In this document: piece by piece, positions 35,473 to 48,091 of the stretch
Position numbering within the stretch: position 1 is the first letter of the stretch
Layout of the letters: each line of letters opens with the position of its first letter
Assembly (NCBI GenBank): GCA_016758965.1
Contig: JAEPRB010000029.1
Span: 222,339 to 286,338, forward strand
DNA: 64,000 nucleotides
Direction of reading: 5' to 3'
Origin: Circinella minor
Taxonomy: Eukaryota; Mucoromycota; Mucoromycetes; Mucorales; Lichtheimiaceae
Notes under the pieces: generated by a model
The model's input: the letters and a program-made list of their open reading frames with translations, nothing else
Told to the model about the DNA's origin: nothing
The model's database searches: none
Program-made: the position numbers and the translations under genes

Positions 35473-37562
35473 ATGAACCGAAAAGAGGACGACAATAAAC
35501 CCGAAGTGGTACACGATGATTCTGTATCAGGTGATAATAGTTCCAGCGATATTGAAAAAAATAGTGGAAAAATTTCTACTCCATATGTTACAACAAAAGC
35601 CGAAGTAAAATATGTCCGTAAAGTAGGCTGGACCTTTTTACCGTTTATGACTACAATTGTCATGGTTCAGGTATATAATAATGAAGAAAAAGAGCACTAC
35701 CATTATAATGACCCAAAAGAACCAAAAAAAAAGCCACTATGTACTTTCCTATCTTGGCCCAAAAAAAAAAGCGGATCAACAATTATGATATCTAAATATA
35801 TCCACCTTTTTTTCATTTTGTTTAAAACCAAAAATAATAATAATAGTTCGCTGATAAATCCGCACTTGCTATTTCAGCTGTACTTGGTATCTATGAAGAT
35901 ACAGGTATCAGTGGATCTGAATTCAGTTGGCTTGGCAGTATCTTCTTTTTGGGTTATTTGGTCTTCCAGATTCCCAACCAAATCCTTGTTCAAAAATTCA
36001 CTATACGTCGATATCTTGGTGCTATGATCATTATTTGGGGTGGTGTAAGTTATTGTAGTACAAAATTTTTTTTACTAGGATTTCTGTTCATTATCGATTT
36101 TGCATAATAATGTTTTGCCGTTTACTAAAACCAAAGTTTCTATAATATTAGGTCATGCTGTTTACTGCGATGGGTAATAAATTTTCTGAGCTAGCTGCAC
36201 TGCGTTTTCTACTCGGTCTATTTGAAGCTACTTGCCTACCATGTATATACATTATTATCGCAAATCTTTATCGTCGCGAAGAACAAACGTTGTACTTTGG
36301 TATTGCAACGATGTGTCAAGGTGTTGGTTCGGTGCTAGGAAACTTTGTTGCCGTCGGTGTATCAAACATGGGTAATCGTCTCGACATTGCAATGTGGAGG
36401 TAAAAATAAAAATAAAACAAAACCCGAATTTTCTTTTTTTGTAACTTGATATAATTGAAAAGAAAGTATCAATTTAAGTTAACAATACATCATAGATGGA
36501 ATCATATTATCTTTGGCGCTCTTACTGTTTCATTAGGTATTTTGTGCTTCTTTTTCCTTGTTGATAGCCCTCGATCATGGTTACTTCGATTGACCCCGGA
36601 GGAACATGAAATTGTTGATCGCCGCACAAAAGATAACGCTGTCGTTCCTACCAAAAAAATTCATTGGCCACACTTCACTGAAGCATTAAAGGAACCCCGA
36701 CTTTATCTGATTTTCATTGCTGCTGTTGGTTTGAATATGCAAAACGGTGGTCTTTTGGTTTTCAGTGCCCAAATGATTCGTACACTTGGTGACTTTACTG
36801 TAAGACCCTATATATGACGCTCATATTTTACGATTGATGTTATTATTTTGTTTGCTTTTTTTTAAAAAAAAAATGAGGAGCTAAAATCTTTTTTTTTTGC
36901 ATGTATGTCTTTCTTCCTAAATAATTAGCCTACCCAATCAATTTTGCTCAAGATTCCTGGTGGCGCTTGTGCATGTTTATTCAGCTTGGCTGGTTCTATC
37001 CTTGCTCGTAAAGTCGGTCAAATTGCTTATGTCGGTATGCTTATGTGTGTCATTAGTGCAGCAGGATGCTTAATTTTGGTCATTGTTGTTGATGGACCTG
37101 TCAAATTGGCTGGCTACTATCTCAGCTGGGGTATGTCTGGTGCAAGTGCGCTGCTGGCAGCCACTATTGGTAACAATGTCAGTGGTTATAGTAAAAAGAT
37201 CTTCTATAACACTGTCTACGTTGTTGGCACCACTGTTGGTCAATTTATTGGTCCTCTTTGCATGTTGGAACGCGAGGTTTGTCTTTGTGCAATTATTATT
37301 AATTTCTTTAATAGCTTTTTTTCGTTTGTATGTTTATTTTAATAATCATTATTTAATGAAATATCTTTAGGCTCCACGTTATTTGACCGGACCTATTATT
37401 TTTACTATTGGTAATGCCGTCGCATTTCTTTGTTTCATCATTAACCGAATTATGATGGGTATGGAAAACAAGCGACGCAGGGCAAACCCACCTGATGAAA
37501 GACCGGATATATCGCTAGGTCCCACCGATAAAGAAGACCGTGGATTTATTTATCGACTTTAA
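35473..37562 (+). CDS. MFS transporter of the Dal5/allantoate-permease (ACS) type, copy B, six exons, 495 aa
   Basis: Exons 35473-35670, 35847-36044, 36152-36399, 36496-36799, 36929-37276 and 37371-37562 total 1488 nt, each exon exactly as long as in copy A. The reading frame is intact and the splice sites are conserved, so both copies can be functional. Compared with copy A, exon 4 is identical. Exon 3 differs at ATMCQGVGSVLGNFVAV and exon 5 at IPGGACACLFSLAGSILARKVGQ, changes in membrane segments that could alter substrate preference (inference). The N-terminal tail also differs (EVVHDDSVSGDNSSSDIEKN). Membrane topology and family assignment are as for copy A. Confidence 0.92.
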
Positions 37563-37719
37563 AGTTATAAAAGCATATTTGTATATTCCCCCTCGTTCTA
37601 TCAATTCCTTTTTACTATTACTATTATTATTACTATTATTTATTATTGTTGTTGTGATTGCAAAGCCTATTATGTAAATCAAATATCTTAATTACAACTA
37701 CGTAACTGTTTTTTTATTC

Positions 37720-37725
37720 AATAAA
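37720..37725 (+). terminator. Likely polyadenylation signal of transporter copy B
   Basis: AATAAA in TTCAATAAATGCATTGTACAT, matching the block after copy A. Confidence 0.45.
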
Positions 37726-38040
37726 TGCATTGTACATATCATATATTGTTAAATGTATAAACTATGGTTTCCACATATTTGTTATTACTACACATATCTA
37801 TATGATGTATATAGAGTAATGTTTTTTATAAAAAAAAATTATCATTTAACATGTGTATTATTTTGATATCAAGTTAAAATTATATATTCGATATAGTTTC
37901 TATAGAATAGCAATGTAATCTTAGATTGATTTATTTATATTAAGAGAAACTCATTTATGAAAAGCCTTAACGATCAGTATCAAATAATTTTATTAGACTA
38001 AAAAAAAAACTTGCATAGATATTAGATAAACTGACTGAAG

Positions 38041-41000
38041 AAGAAGAACCATAACCAAAGGATGCCACGAACACCACACCCCCTCCACATACACAATCGT
38101 TCGAGAGTACATGGTATATTTCTTATTTTATTTTATATTTTTCTTTGCTTAGGTTCTCTTTTATTTTTTCTCCGTTATTCAACTATACCCAGATACACCT
38201 CTTCCTCCTCCACTAGTTTAACGTTCTCCCCTACTGGGGGATTTTTCAGTTAATACATCTCTACTGTTTTTGTTTATCACTCCCAATACATTTTGTACCG
38301 CAAGGAAGCGACCACATGCCCATTGGCGAAGGGCCATTCTAGTCTTCCATTTAATAAGTATAAATTTTAACCTAAACTAACTGAATAATAGTACATTCGA
38401 TGGACCCGGACAAAGAGACGCCATCATATTATTGAAAAAGAGTTTCGTATATAGGCAAATAGTATCCAAGAGACGTAGTCCTATAATAGCAAAACCAGAT
38501 TCCTCCACTCGAAAAATTCTGGTGTATAATATTTTAAAGAAGCGAGAAGGGTTTTGTATCGTTGCTGGTTAATATCTTATATTATAATACTAGCATTATC
38601 ATTAAAAATATTTTATCAATCTCAACGTGTTATTGTATTGACTCTAATATTTTTTTAAATCTAAAAAATGCATTACTAGCAACTGTTTGAATTAAAAAAA
38701 ATACAATCTTTCTCCATTAACGCCTGTAACATATGTATTGACTATTGATATGTCTTTATTGTACCTCTAGTATTTTTTACGTTCCACATTTTTATAAAAT
38801 TTATACATCAATAGATCTTACTATAATTTTATAATAACCGCCAGGTTTATTTATAGTTTGGTGAAGATCTCATCATTACATCGGTCTTACAATAAAGCAA
38901 TTAGAATATAAGGTGTTTTTGTACTTTACATTTCAAAATAGGATAGCTATAAGTTTTAATAGAAAGCTTTGCATACATTATTATTATAATACATTAGGAA
39001 CGATGACTGATAAGTTAAAGAAGGTTGAGAAGAAATGCATTTTTTTTATTGCTCATAAAAACGAAAAAAGTTTATTATGCAAAAAAGAATATCCGAACAA
39101 TATAATACATATTCCAAAAGCTGGGGTCAACTTTTTTGGATCACAGGGATAGCTTAATATACCTATTCCCAAATCCCGGAAAAAAAAGCTTAATTTTGTT
39201 TTTTCTTTCAAAATATAATCATATATGTGTGTTTCTTTGTTATTAGCTTTACTTCCTTCGCCATGTATTCTAATTTTTATTTTTATTTTTATTTTTTTAT
39301 TTTCAAGTAATGTATAGTTATGACGTAAATATGAATATGTATTTGTAGATCATGGATTTATAAAGAATAGATTAACCGACCCCTTCAGAGTCGATGATAT
39401 TAAGATTTTTCATTTATTCTACATACTACTCTATGTAATTCTAACTCTTTTCTTCAAGGTACTAACTAAATATTTTTGCGAATCAACATCAATATTTTAT
39501 CAAGAGAAGCCGGAAACTGTTTAAATTGGAGTTAGTAGCAAATATCATTGTTTAATCTAGATATCCTTTAAGTGTGAAATAACTTATTCTAGGTATCTAA
39601 AAAGAAGTTCTTTGTGTAAATCATGTGTGGTATTCAATAAAAGAAAGATTTTTCGTGCTACCTTACAAACCTTTCTGGAAAAGCTTGTGCGTATCTTATT
39701 ATAGGATTAAGAAGTCATCATTTTTTCTTAAGAGCGCGCCACTCTCATATGATCTCACTTCTGAAAACCAATAAAATTATGAGCAGAGGGGGTGCTTATT
39801 GATCGGCATTTTTTTTACCGGGTGAAAAATAAGCTTATCTTTATTCGCATACCAATGTCTATATAGCACATGTACGGTTGAGGTGTAACAGCCACAAACT
39901 CACGTTCTGACAAGGTATACATATATATTTATATTATAGACTCAGTTTATTATTTATTTTTACCTTTTCTATTGGTTTGAATATATATTAGTAAACTAGA
40001 AAAATAAAATTATATTTGAAAAAATGTTGCAAAAGAAGCACCTCTCCAGCTTATTGAAACAAGAAATAAGAATAATAATATAACTCGTGTATAAGTTACT
40101 TTATTTTTGCTGGATTGTTCTATATCATACACTTTTTTGTTAAAAAAGAACAGTAACAATGACACGAGGAGACAACAAGTCTAGTAAAAGTGCCGCGGGT
40201 AGCATAACAAAAAGGTACCTTGTATTTTTTTTTTCTGTCAATACAAAATTATTGTCTTAATTTGATAAATAATATCTCTTTAAATTGTTAATTGCATATC
40301 AAATGCTCAATTACTTTATTAAGGGTATTAAAAAATGTGTTGTTTTATTATACCATTCATTGATAATCAAAACTATAACAAAGATATAGCATTCTATTTA
40401 AATACGTGTCAAATATATCGTCTGGGATACCCTTTCTACTTTAATTGTTATCCAATTATAATGACGCCATTCAGTTCGTCGTTGTACTCTTTATATATTC
40501 ATTGTCATATTGGTTTGTAATTAATATGATCTTCAATAGTGTATCACAGGATAGAAGTTGTCACAAGAAAAAAAGGTTTGAGATAAAATATTACCACCCA
40601 GTTAAAAAAAAGGAGGAGAAGAAAAGTGAAAGAGAAATAGTGACACGAGAAGAAAAAAAGGCACTATTACTTCTACACACACGCACACACACACACATTA
40701 TGTCAAAAACACCATACTAAAATGATTTATTCGGGTAAGTGCGTAGTTAAAGTATAGTTTAATTACAAAGTGAAAGCATCAGATCCAAATACACGAATAT
40801 CTATTTTCTTTTTTAGTCCGCAATTTTTTATTATTATAGAAAGATCAACAGCATCTGTGAATAAGAAGCAAAATACAAAAAAAGGGGTACCATGGAAGGT
40901 TTTTGTTATTCTACCATTGCAAAAATCATATATGGCATTTGAGTTGTATAGGTGGAAAAAAATCCCATATTAGTAAAAAGGAAAATAAAATTACACGTTT

Positions 41001-41984
41001 TCTGTAACTTTTTGAGATAGTTTTATTCTCGCATTTTCATTCTTGTATAATATTAAAGCCGATTCCGCATTTATTATTACAAGGTTGAGCTGAGCCTCAT
41101 GCTTTCCCACCGCCAACAAAAAAAAAAAAAAAAAAAAAGCACGTTCATATATACTTGCTTTTTGTTGCAAACAAAGGTTTTCAGATCAAAAATAAATAAA
41201 TAAAATTTAAATAATTTATTCTGAAAAATGAATCGAAATAAAGGCTTGAATAAAAAAATAAAATAAAAAAATAAGCTTTATCACATTTTATTGTCGAAGG
41301 AACAAACAATAAAAGGCTTTTTTAACTTTTTTTTTTTTTGACGGGTTGTAGGGAAGATTTTCATTTTACTAATTTCACAAAGAAACCCCTATGGCAACCA
41401 ACTATTTAATGCAGTGTTACATGTGATACGAATAGAAGAAGATCATCCATCACCATGTTGATTACTATATAATTACCTGGTGTGTACTAGATAAAATTGT
41501 TATAGTACTTTCATTGTGTATATATGAGGAGATTTATGTGGAAGATAGGTGCATAAAAAAAAGAGTTCTCAGAATTTTCTTTGTCATGTAACTGTGTGTT
41601 TTGTGGAATAAATTGGTTTGGTGACAAAAAAAAAATGGGGGTTGTTACCTGTGCCACAATCAAGTGACAAAAAACATTCCCAGTTGGTGGGACAGAGTTA
41701 TGATGTACAAAAACCCACTTGTTTTCCCAAAAGTGATGCTTGTAAACTAGAAATCATACACAAACTTAAAATCTTTTATTATTTCTCTTTCCTCTCTCTC
41801 CCTCTCTCTCTCTCTCACTGATTTTTTTCTTCTCTTCAAAGCTATTTTTTTTCTTTCAATATTTTTTTTTACTGCCTTTCCTCGGCATATAACACAAAAC
41901 GAAACAAAATAATAATAACAACTACCACAACAACAATAACAGTAACCAAAAGCACGTTTATTTAGAAATCAACAAGAGAGTGTG
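38041..41984. other. 3.9-kb intergenic region
   Basis: Long A/T-rich spacer. It includes poly(A) runs (41115-41138), an AC-rich microsatellite near 40675-40695, and a CT tract just before the arrestin leader (41795-41817). Apart from the weak candidate at 40159 I see no gene. Confidence 0.5.
40159..40214 (+). CDS. Possible first exon of a small gene (weak)
   Basis: An ATG in good context (AACAATGACACG) opens MTRGDNKSSKSAAGSITK with a donor-like GTACCT at 40215. Its base composition is less A/T-biased than the flanks. I could not find a convincing continuation. Acceptors at 40320 and 40550 add only short tails (ending IEVVTRKKGLR with the second). It could be a small basic protein or chance. 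Confidence 0.18.
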
Positions 41985-44900
41985 ATGAAAGATAATATTG
42001 AACATGTCGAAATTGAACCTGAACATTGCTACATTGACTTTATTGGTCCAGCCAAACCAGACGGAATGAGCCGAACATTAAAAGGCAAAGTTAGATTGTT
42101 ACTTTCCAAGCCAGTCAAAATGCGTAGTATCCAAATTAAATTCAAGGGATATGGACGTATTTGTTTAAAAAATTCTGGAGGAATAGTGTTGGACATCGAA
42201 ACGAGTTTATTACCCAAAATCAAGGCACCTTTACTAGTTGACAACAAAAAGACTTTTCAATTACCGGCTGGTTCTCATTCAATTCCTTGGGAATTAGAAA
42301 TCCCTAATGTGTATCCACGTTCATTAATGATTAAACGTGCCTCAATCCATTACAAGGTAGAATTAGCCATATCTTTGGGTATTGGAAAAAAAGCCATCAC
42401 AGCAGAATATCCGATCGTAATTTTGCGTCATTTGTTACCATGTAAAGAATTATCACCTTTGATTGGAACTCGCGTCTATCGCCATACCGTACCTGGAAAA
42501 TTTCATTACGAGATTGATTGCCCGAGAATTGTATGTCTTGAACAAGGAACCCTGCCTCTCTCAGTCAAATATTTATGTATTACAGATCAAAAACCCGTTA
42601 TTTCCATACGAACGCAATTATTACAAGTGGAGTTTTATAGGTAAAAAACATAAAATAAGAAACTTTAATCTTTTTTTCAGATAAATCAAAAGTCAACAAA
42701 AAGAAGAACTCTAATCTTAAAAAAAACAATTAGATGTGAAACCATTCCAAAGTCGGATGCTAACTTGGAAGCCTTAGAAAAGGTTGCTCAATCCAATGTA
42801 TTTGGTCAACGTTATGCGGATTCTATGCGCACAAACCCAAAGTGTGTCAAATTCACACGTCGAAAAGGATCAGCTTTAATTCATTCAGTTGAAGATAATC
42901 CAACATCGGCATGGAAAGAGGCTGTAGTTTTACGTCATGAACTCGATGAATTGCTAACTTATGGTATCGAGTCACCTATTGTCACTGTTTATCATCAACT
43001 AGAAGTCGTTTTTCAATTTGGTAAAAAGTATGATGCTATCCGTGCCAAAGTTCCACTCATCCTCACTTCGTTACCGTATACCAAAGACAACAATGATCCA
43101 ACATCACCCATGAATCCAACTTCTCAAATAATGTATGACACTGATGGTTCTGATACCATTCCAAAATATCGTATGGAAACATTGCCTCATTTTACGCCAA
43201 CACGAGTCACAGTAGATGTTAAATGCAGTAATACCAACAACAATGAGAAAGGAAATCGGCGAGTATCTACAGCAACTTCCTCCGATGATACTTCTTCTTC
43301 CTCATCGGTAGCACCGGATATTGCACGTGAAAAAAAGATCTTTATGGGCGTCCGTGAGCGGGCAATAAGTACGAGCGTAAGCAACAGCAGAGCATCTATT
43401 ATGGCATCGTCTTCACGTGTAGGACCGGGATTACAATTATCTGTAGCTGCCTCCAGCATTAACCTCAGCACACCTTATAACCAACAACAACAATCGAATA
43501 TCCACAATGGTAATAACAATGACACAACAAATAATGATAACGATGGTAGTCAATCACCATCTCCTTCACTTTCTCTTTCTGCTTTCGGCGAAAGTAAATC
43601 TATCCGTCGATGTGCTTCAGCTACAAACCTTAGTAATACTAGCAGAAATGCGTCATCTGTATATTCACCTCTTTCCCAACCACATGGACAGCCACCACAA
43701 CGTCCTACACGATCACCCATGAGGCGTCTGATGCCCAAACTTGCTGTTAACACAGCTTTGGCTAATTCTTGGAATCATAATGGGCCTCTGTCCGATGATG
43801 TTTTAAGTATTGCATCATCATCTCATTACGGCAGCGTGGCTAGTTCTGAAGCGTTACCTGTAGTAGACCGTAACTTATTACGTAGTAAAGCGATGTTGAT
43901 GAGTCGTTTTGAATCACACAACAACAACGCAAGTTACTATCAACAGCAACAGCAACCTCCTCGATACCAACAACAAATGTCACTCAATAATACCTCAACA
44001 TCAGCAACATCAAGTATCCCATTAAGTCGTGCAGCTCCAAGTTCTGGTATCAATGGTCGATTCAATAACAATATATTATCATCATTACAACAACAGCAAC
44101 AACAGCAACAAATACGAGAAGAAGTAAGTCGTCAACCATCAACATCCACATTATCACCCACACCATCTGTGCCTGCTTTTGCTCGAGTTGTGGATCCGTG
44201 GTTACAGGTATTAAGTCAAGAATATGAAAATGATACAGATGAAGATGTATTATATGGTGATGATGAAATGTCCGTTTCGACCATGGATGGAACAAGTTTG
44301 AGCTCTGTAACAACAGGATCAACACCAGATGATCAACTATCACTTCAATCCCGACCTGCATCACCCGTTTATCCGCCAGCACCAGGATTACCAGGCGCTA
44401 TTGCACTTCGTCCACAGCAAGCTAATCCAATTGCTCTTGTAGAAGAATCATTTGCTTGTTCGCCTCATAGTATATCAGCGAATTCCATTCCTTACACAGT
44501 TGCATCTTCTAGTGTATTATCACCACGTACTAGTTATGCTTTATATCGTCAACGTTTGACACATGCCCCTCCATTACCACCACCAGCAATACCATTACCC
44601 GAAGATCCACCAATTATCGCTACGCCATCAGTACAACCATCATCTACTAAAAGCAATACCTTGCCTTCTGAATTTAATGATAGTAATAATAATAAAGTAC
44701 GAGGCGATAGTTATTCAAAAGATGTACAAAATCATTATTTACGAGCTGAATTACCACCGTTACCACCATCAAAAGGGGATAAGGTGAAGGAATATGGTGA
44801 GGAAGAGGAATCATTTGTACGAACTGGATCGAGGTATTTCGAAGATAGTGATGATGAGCCACCAAATCCTGTATGTACTTGTCCACAACATGGTCATGTC

Positions 44901-45026
44901 ATGTTGATACCACCATCTCATCAGCAATTATTAAACAAAGATCAAGAACCTGAATCTGGACCTCCACCACAATTACCTCGCTTATCACTTGGTTCAACTT
45001 TTTCTGCTTCTTTACAATTGAAATAA
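41985..45026 (+). CDS. Alpha-arrestin / arrestin-related trafficking adaptor, two exons, 982 aa
   Basis: Exons 41985-42640 and 42734-45026 join inside an Arg codon (TATAG|ATGTGAA). The protein begins with an arrestin N domain (EPEHCYIDFIGPAKPDGMSR, GKVRLLLSKPVKMRSIQIKF, HSIPWELEIPNVYPRSL) and continues into an arrestin C domain (LEQGTLPLSVKYLCITDQKP, ESPIVTVYHQLEVVFQFGKK) ending near residue 340. The long tail is Ser/Asn/Gln/Pro-rich and has a PPRY motif (residues about 627-630), the type of site bound by WW domains of Rsp5/Nedd4 ubiquitin ligases. Alpha-arrestins bring such ligases to plasma-membrane permeases and so trigger their endocytosis. The ATG at 41985 follows a pyrimidine-rich leader. 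Confidence 0.9.
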
Positions 45027-46942
45027 TTCTCTGTATTTATTTAATCTTTTTTTTTTATCGACTCCTTTTCATGCTCAACTTCTTTTTTTTTATATTTATA
45101 TTATACGACATTTCCCTCCAAAACAACAACAACTACATTTTATTATATCTACACTACTACATCCCAATTTCCACTACTGCTACTACTATTATTGGCACTG
45201 TTTTATACTCCATTTTGTATTTCTTTACTTGGTTTCCATTCTTTTTATTTTTTCTTCTTTTTGTTTTTACATCCATCCATATATTCACTCATTCATCTCA
45301 TCGTTCTTTTCTTTTGTATCTATTGTCTTGTCTTTTCTTTTTTTTTTACACTTTTACACGCACACAACAATTTATATAATGTTTTCTTTGTATATCAGCA
45401 ATTATATATGTTCAAAAAATAAAATAAAATGCAGAATTTTTTTTTCATTAAGTATAGATATATATATTATGTATTAACTTTATAATGTTAGAACTAATGC
45501 TTTTTTTTTTTTGGCACTTGGGTTTTTTGATTGTTGAATCGTAGGCATAGTAATATTCAAGATTGGTATAGGCTATTTTTTCTTTTATAAGATTTTAAAT
45601 TGATAAAGTTGATATATTCGTATGTCAGTTTCTATGAACCGTATATATAGTAAGGACTTCTGCTACTACTGATATTCATATTGGAACAAATATTATTTAT
45701 AAAATACTCCAGATTTAGTTACAAGCAAGAAAAAAATACAAAATGTTCCGATGTTAGCATCAGATTATCGATATAATTTTCTCAGTTCATGAGCTAAGAA
45801 AATATACCTTTCATTTTTGTTAATTAGTCAATGTCATTGAATAACAAGAACAGCCTGTTGTAGTGTTATTTACTCAATTCATTTAGAAACATGAGAACTG
45901 AGTAGATACTTTGGTGTGAGCGATGATTTATTATCTGTATACAAAGCATGAAATGTTTGCTGTATTAAGGCCAGAAAAAAAATGAATGCTTTATCATACT
46001 TAGAAAAAATAAAATAGATAAATTCTTACTAGACTACTACTTTTGTGTCTATTGCTCATTGACATCGAATATTTGTAAAATTTTCCTACAGTATGTTCAT
46101 ACGTAATAAATGTGAATGTTTTTCCAAAATAGTTGAACAATACTGTCATGGAAAAGAATTTTTTATATTGCTAAAATCATTGTAATACTAATAATAGACA
46201 ATAGCAGATTACCATGAGTGTCTTAATAAATTATAATATATAACCTTATTTAAGAGTCTTATATACCCCCATCAAAATAACTCAATAACAACTTTATTTT
46301 CTTGATATTGCTTAATACGTATACAAGTACATTTGAATAAACAAACGATATTTCTTAGTATAATATACATTATTATGTGGTTATGGTTTAGATTGTCAAT
46401 TTTTTAATATTTAAAATGACTATAAAACTACGGATCTAATGATAAATAAGGAATTTACTCATCACTGCAAATATTTTTTGTTTTCTAAGTGACAAATCTT
46501 CCCATTTTAATTGATAATCCGTACGTAACAATACGTTTTATTAAAACAAGAAGGTTTACGTAATATTTTCTGCTTTCCATACAACACCTATTATTTCCTA
46601 TTTCTATTATTTTTTGATATGTCATAAAGTAATCCCAAAAAAGGCCCTAACGCTCGTGGTGACATCAGTTAAACCATCTTAGAGCGGCATTAAATTCTTG
46701 CTTATATATATATATATATAAAACAAATGTGGTATTACTTTAGCTTTCCAAAAAAAAGAGACTGCATAAGCACTACCGAGAAAGTTTGTTATTTAAACCT
46801 TTTTTTCCCTATTTTTGCTATACTGTATCTACTCTTTGTAACCATATTTATCCCATCTCCCCCCCCCCTTTTTTTTCACACACGCGTTCCCTAATAATGT
46901 ATACTCTTTTTTTTCTTTGTATTATGATTCGACTTTATTTTA
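45027..46942. other. 1.9-kb convergent intergenic region
   Basis: T-rich 3' flank of the arrestin gene, then A/T-rich DNA up to the stop of the dioxygenase gene. Frames on the plus strand (45071-45477) are strings of Phe/Leu/Tyr/His from the pyrimidine tract and look non-coding. Confidence 0.55.
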
Positions 46943-48091
46943 TTATCGCATCCATGCAGTTAAAGCAAATCTTTCTGTGTTAGCTGGTAATACGGCATGA
47001 TCAACTACTCCACTGAGAAAAATGACTAGTCGACCCAACATGGGTGGGACTGTTCTATCTGCAGCATCTCTCATACCATGACCTTCGGATTGACCATAAA
47101 TTTTAAGTTCACCTCCATCTTTTTGTGTCCATCCTGGGTTCAAATACATGATAGCTGTTACGCGACGTTGGTGTGTATCATCTGGATCATCGGTTGGGAA
47201 TGCATCGCGATGTCGCTCATATCTTGCTCCATTTTCTGGTTTATACTGTGCAAGTTGGTATTCTGTTTTGCCACGTAATCGAATCATTCTTGATATATCA
47301 TGATGTAAGGGTCCATTAAAGAAATCCAAAATAGTTTGTAAGTTAGATGGATTCTTTTTATCTGATTGAGTTGGATCGAGCCTTAAAAAGATAGTCAGGG
47401 TTACCATGAAATATAATTGAAAGTTATTAAATTTGATTATATATATGTATATGTGTGTATGTAAAATAGCAAAAATAAATAAATAACTATTTTACCAAGT
47501 AATCCAATCATCTCGTGCTGTATGATCACGGAATGGATCATCAGAATTTGCGAGATCACTGGCTCGAGTAAATAATCCTTCCTTGGATAAACTTTCTGCT
47601 TCAGCGCGAGCACCTTGGAACAAATGAGAAGATTTTTTCCCTTTCAATTAGTTTTTTCTTTATCTCCTCCTCCTCCACACACGCTCCCTATAATTAAAGA
47701 TAAAGTATCATAACTCGATAATAGTACCTTTGAGAGTCTTTAAATCGATCAAACCATCCACAGTTGCCCATCCATGACCATAAAGGTCTTCAATTACTTT
47801 ACAAGGAAGACACTCGAGTTTCCAAGTCGGACATGAAGCTTGAGACTCTGTGCTATTTAGTTCTTTATAAAATAAACGTTGTGCAATATAAAGTGGGTTT
47901 TCTTGTTCGTCCAGGTATTTCAATAAATCATTTTCGTCAATCTCTTCCACTTCTTCTACCTCTTCTTCTTCATTAGGATCATATTCATAGTCAGAAGGTA
48001 AATCACTTTTGTTATCTGGAAATTCAGGTAATTCAACTGCATTAGTAGTAGTAGCAGCTTTTAAAATGCGTGATTCTAATGCGTCACTCAT
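46943..48091 (-). CDS. 2-oxoglutarate/Fe(II) dioxygenase (prolyl-4-hydroxylase/EGLN type), three exons, 306 aa
   Basis: Exons 48091-47728, 47613-47496 and 47381-46943 total 921 nt. An acidic N-terminal third (EEEEVEEVEEIDENDLL) precedes the double-stranded beta-helix domain. The iron ligands are visible as His and Asp in ARYERHRDAFPTDD and a distal His in SGVVDHAVLPANTERFALTAW, where the Arg of ERFALTAW is positioned to bind 2-oxoglutarate. AIMYLNPGWTQKDGGELKIY between them is typical of P4Hc/EGLN enzymes. The second exon covers the TRASDLANSDDPFRDHTARD loop. Members hydroxylate proline in target proteins and often act as oxygen sensors; the target here is unknown. Confidence 0.87.

Larger units (their letters stand above)
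34360..38040 (+). repeat. Segmental duplication, copy B
   Basis: Direct-orientation partner of 28295-31825. It keeps the same order of upstream blocks, six exons, intron positions, 3' AATAAA block and distal TTTATGAAAAG/ATATTAGATAAACTGACTGA block, with scattered substitutions and indels. Confidence 0.85.

Noticed and set aside
28295..38040. Long terminal repeats of one large transposon as explanation of the duplicated blocks
   Set aside because: The repeated blocks contain a complete spliced host-type transporter gene with promoter, and the DNA between them has no integrase or other element core.
45071..45477. Overlapping Phe/Tyr/His-rich frames after the arrestin gene
   Set aside because: All three plus frames are open because the DNA is a pyrimidine-rich 3' flank; no consistent protein features.
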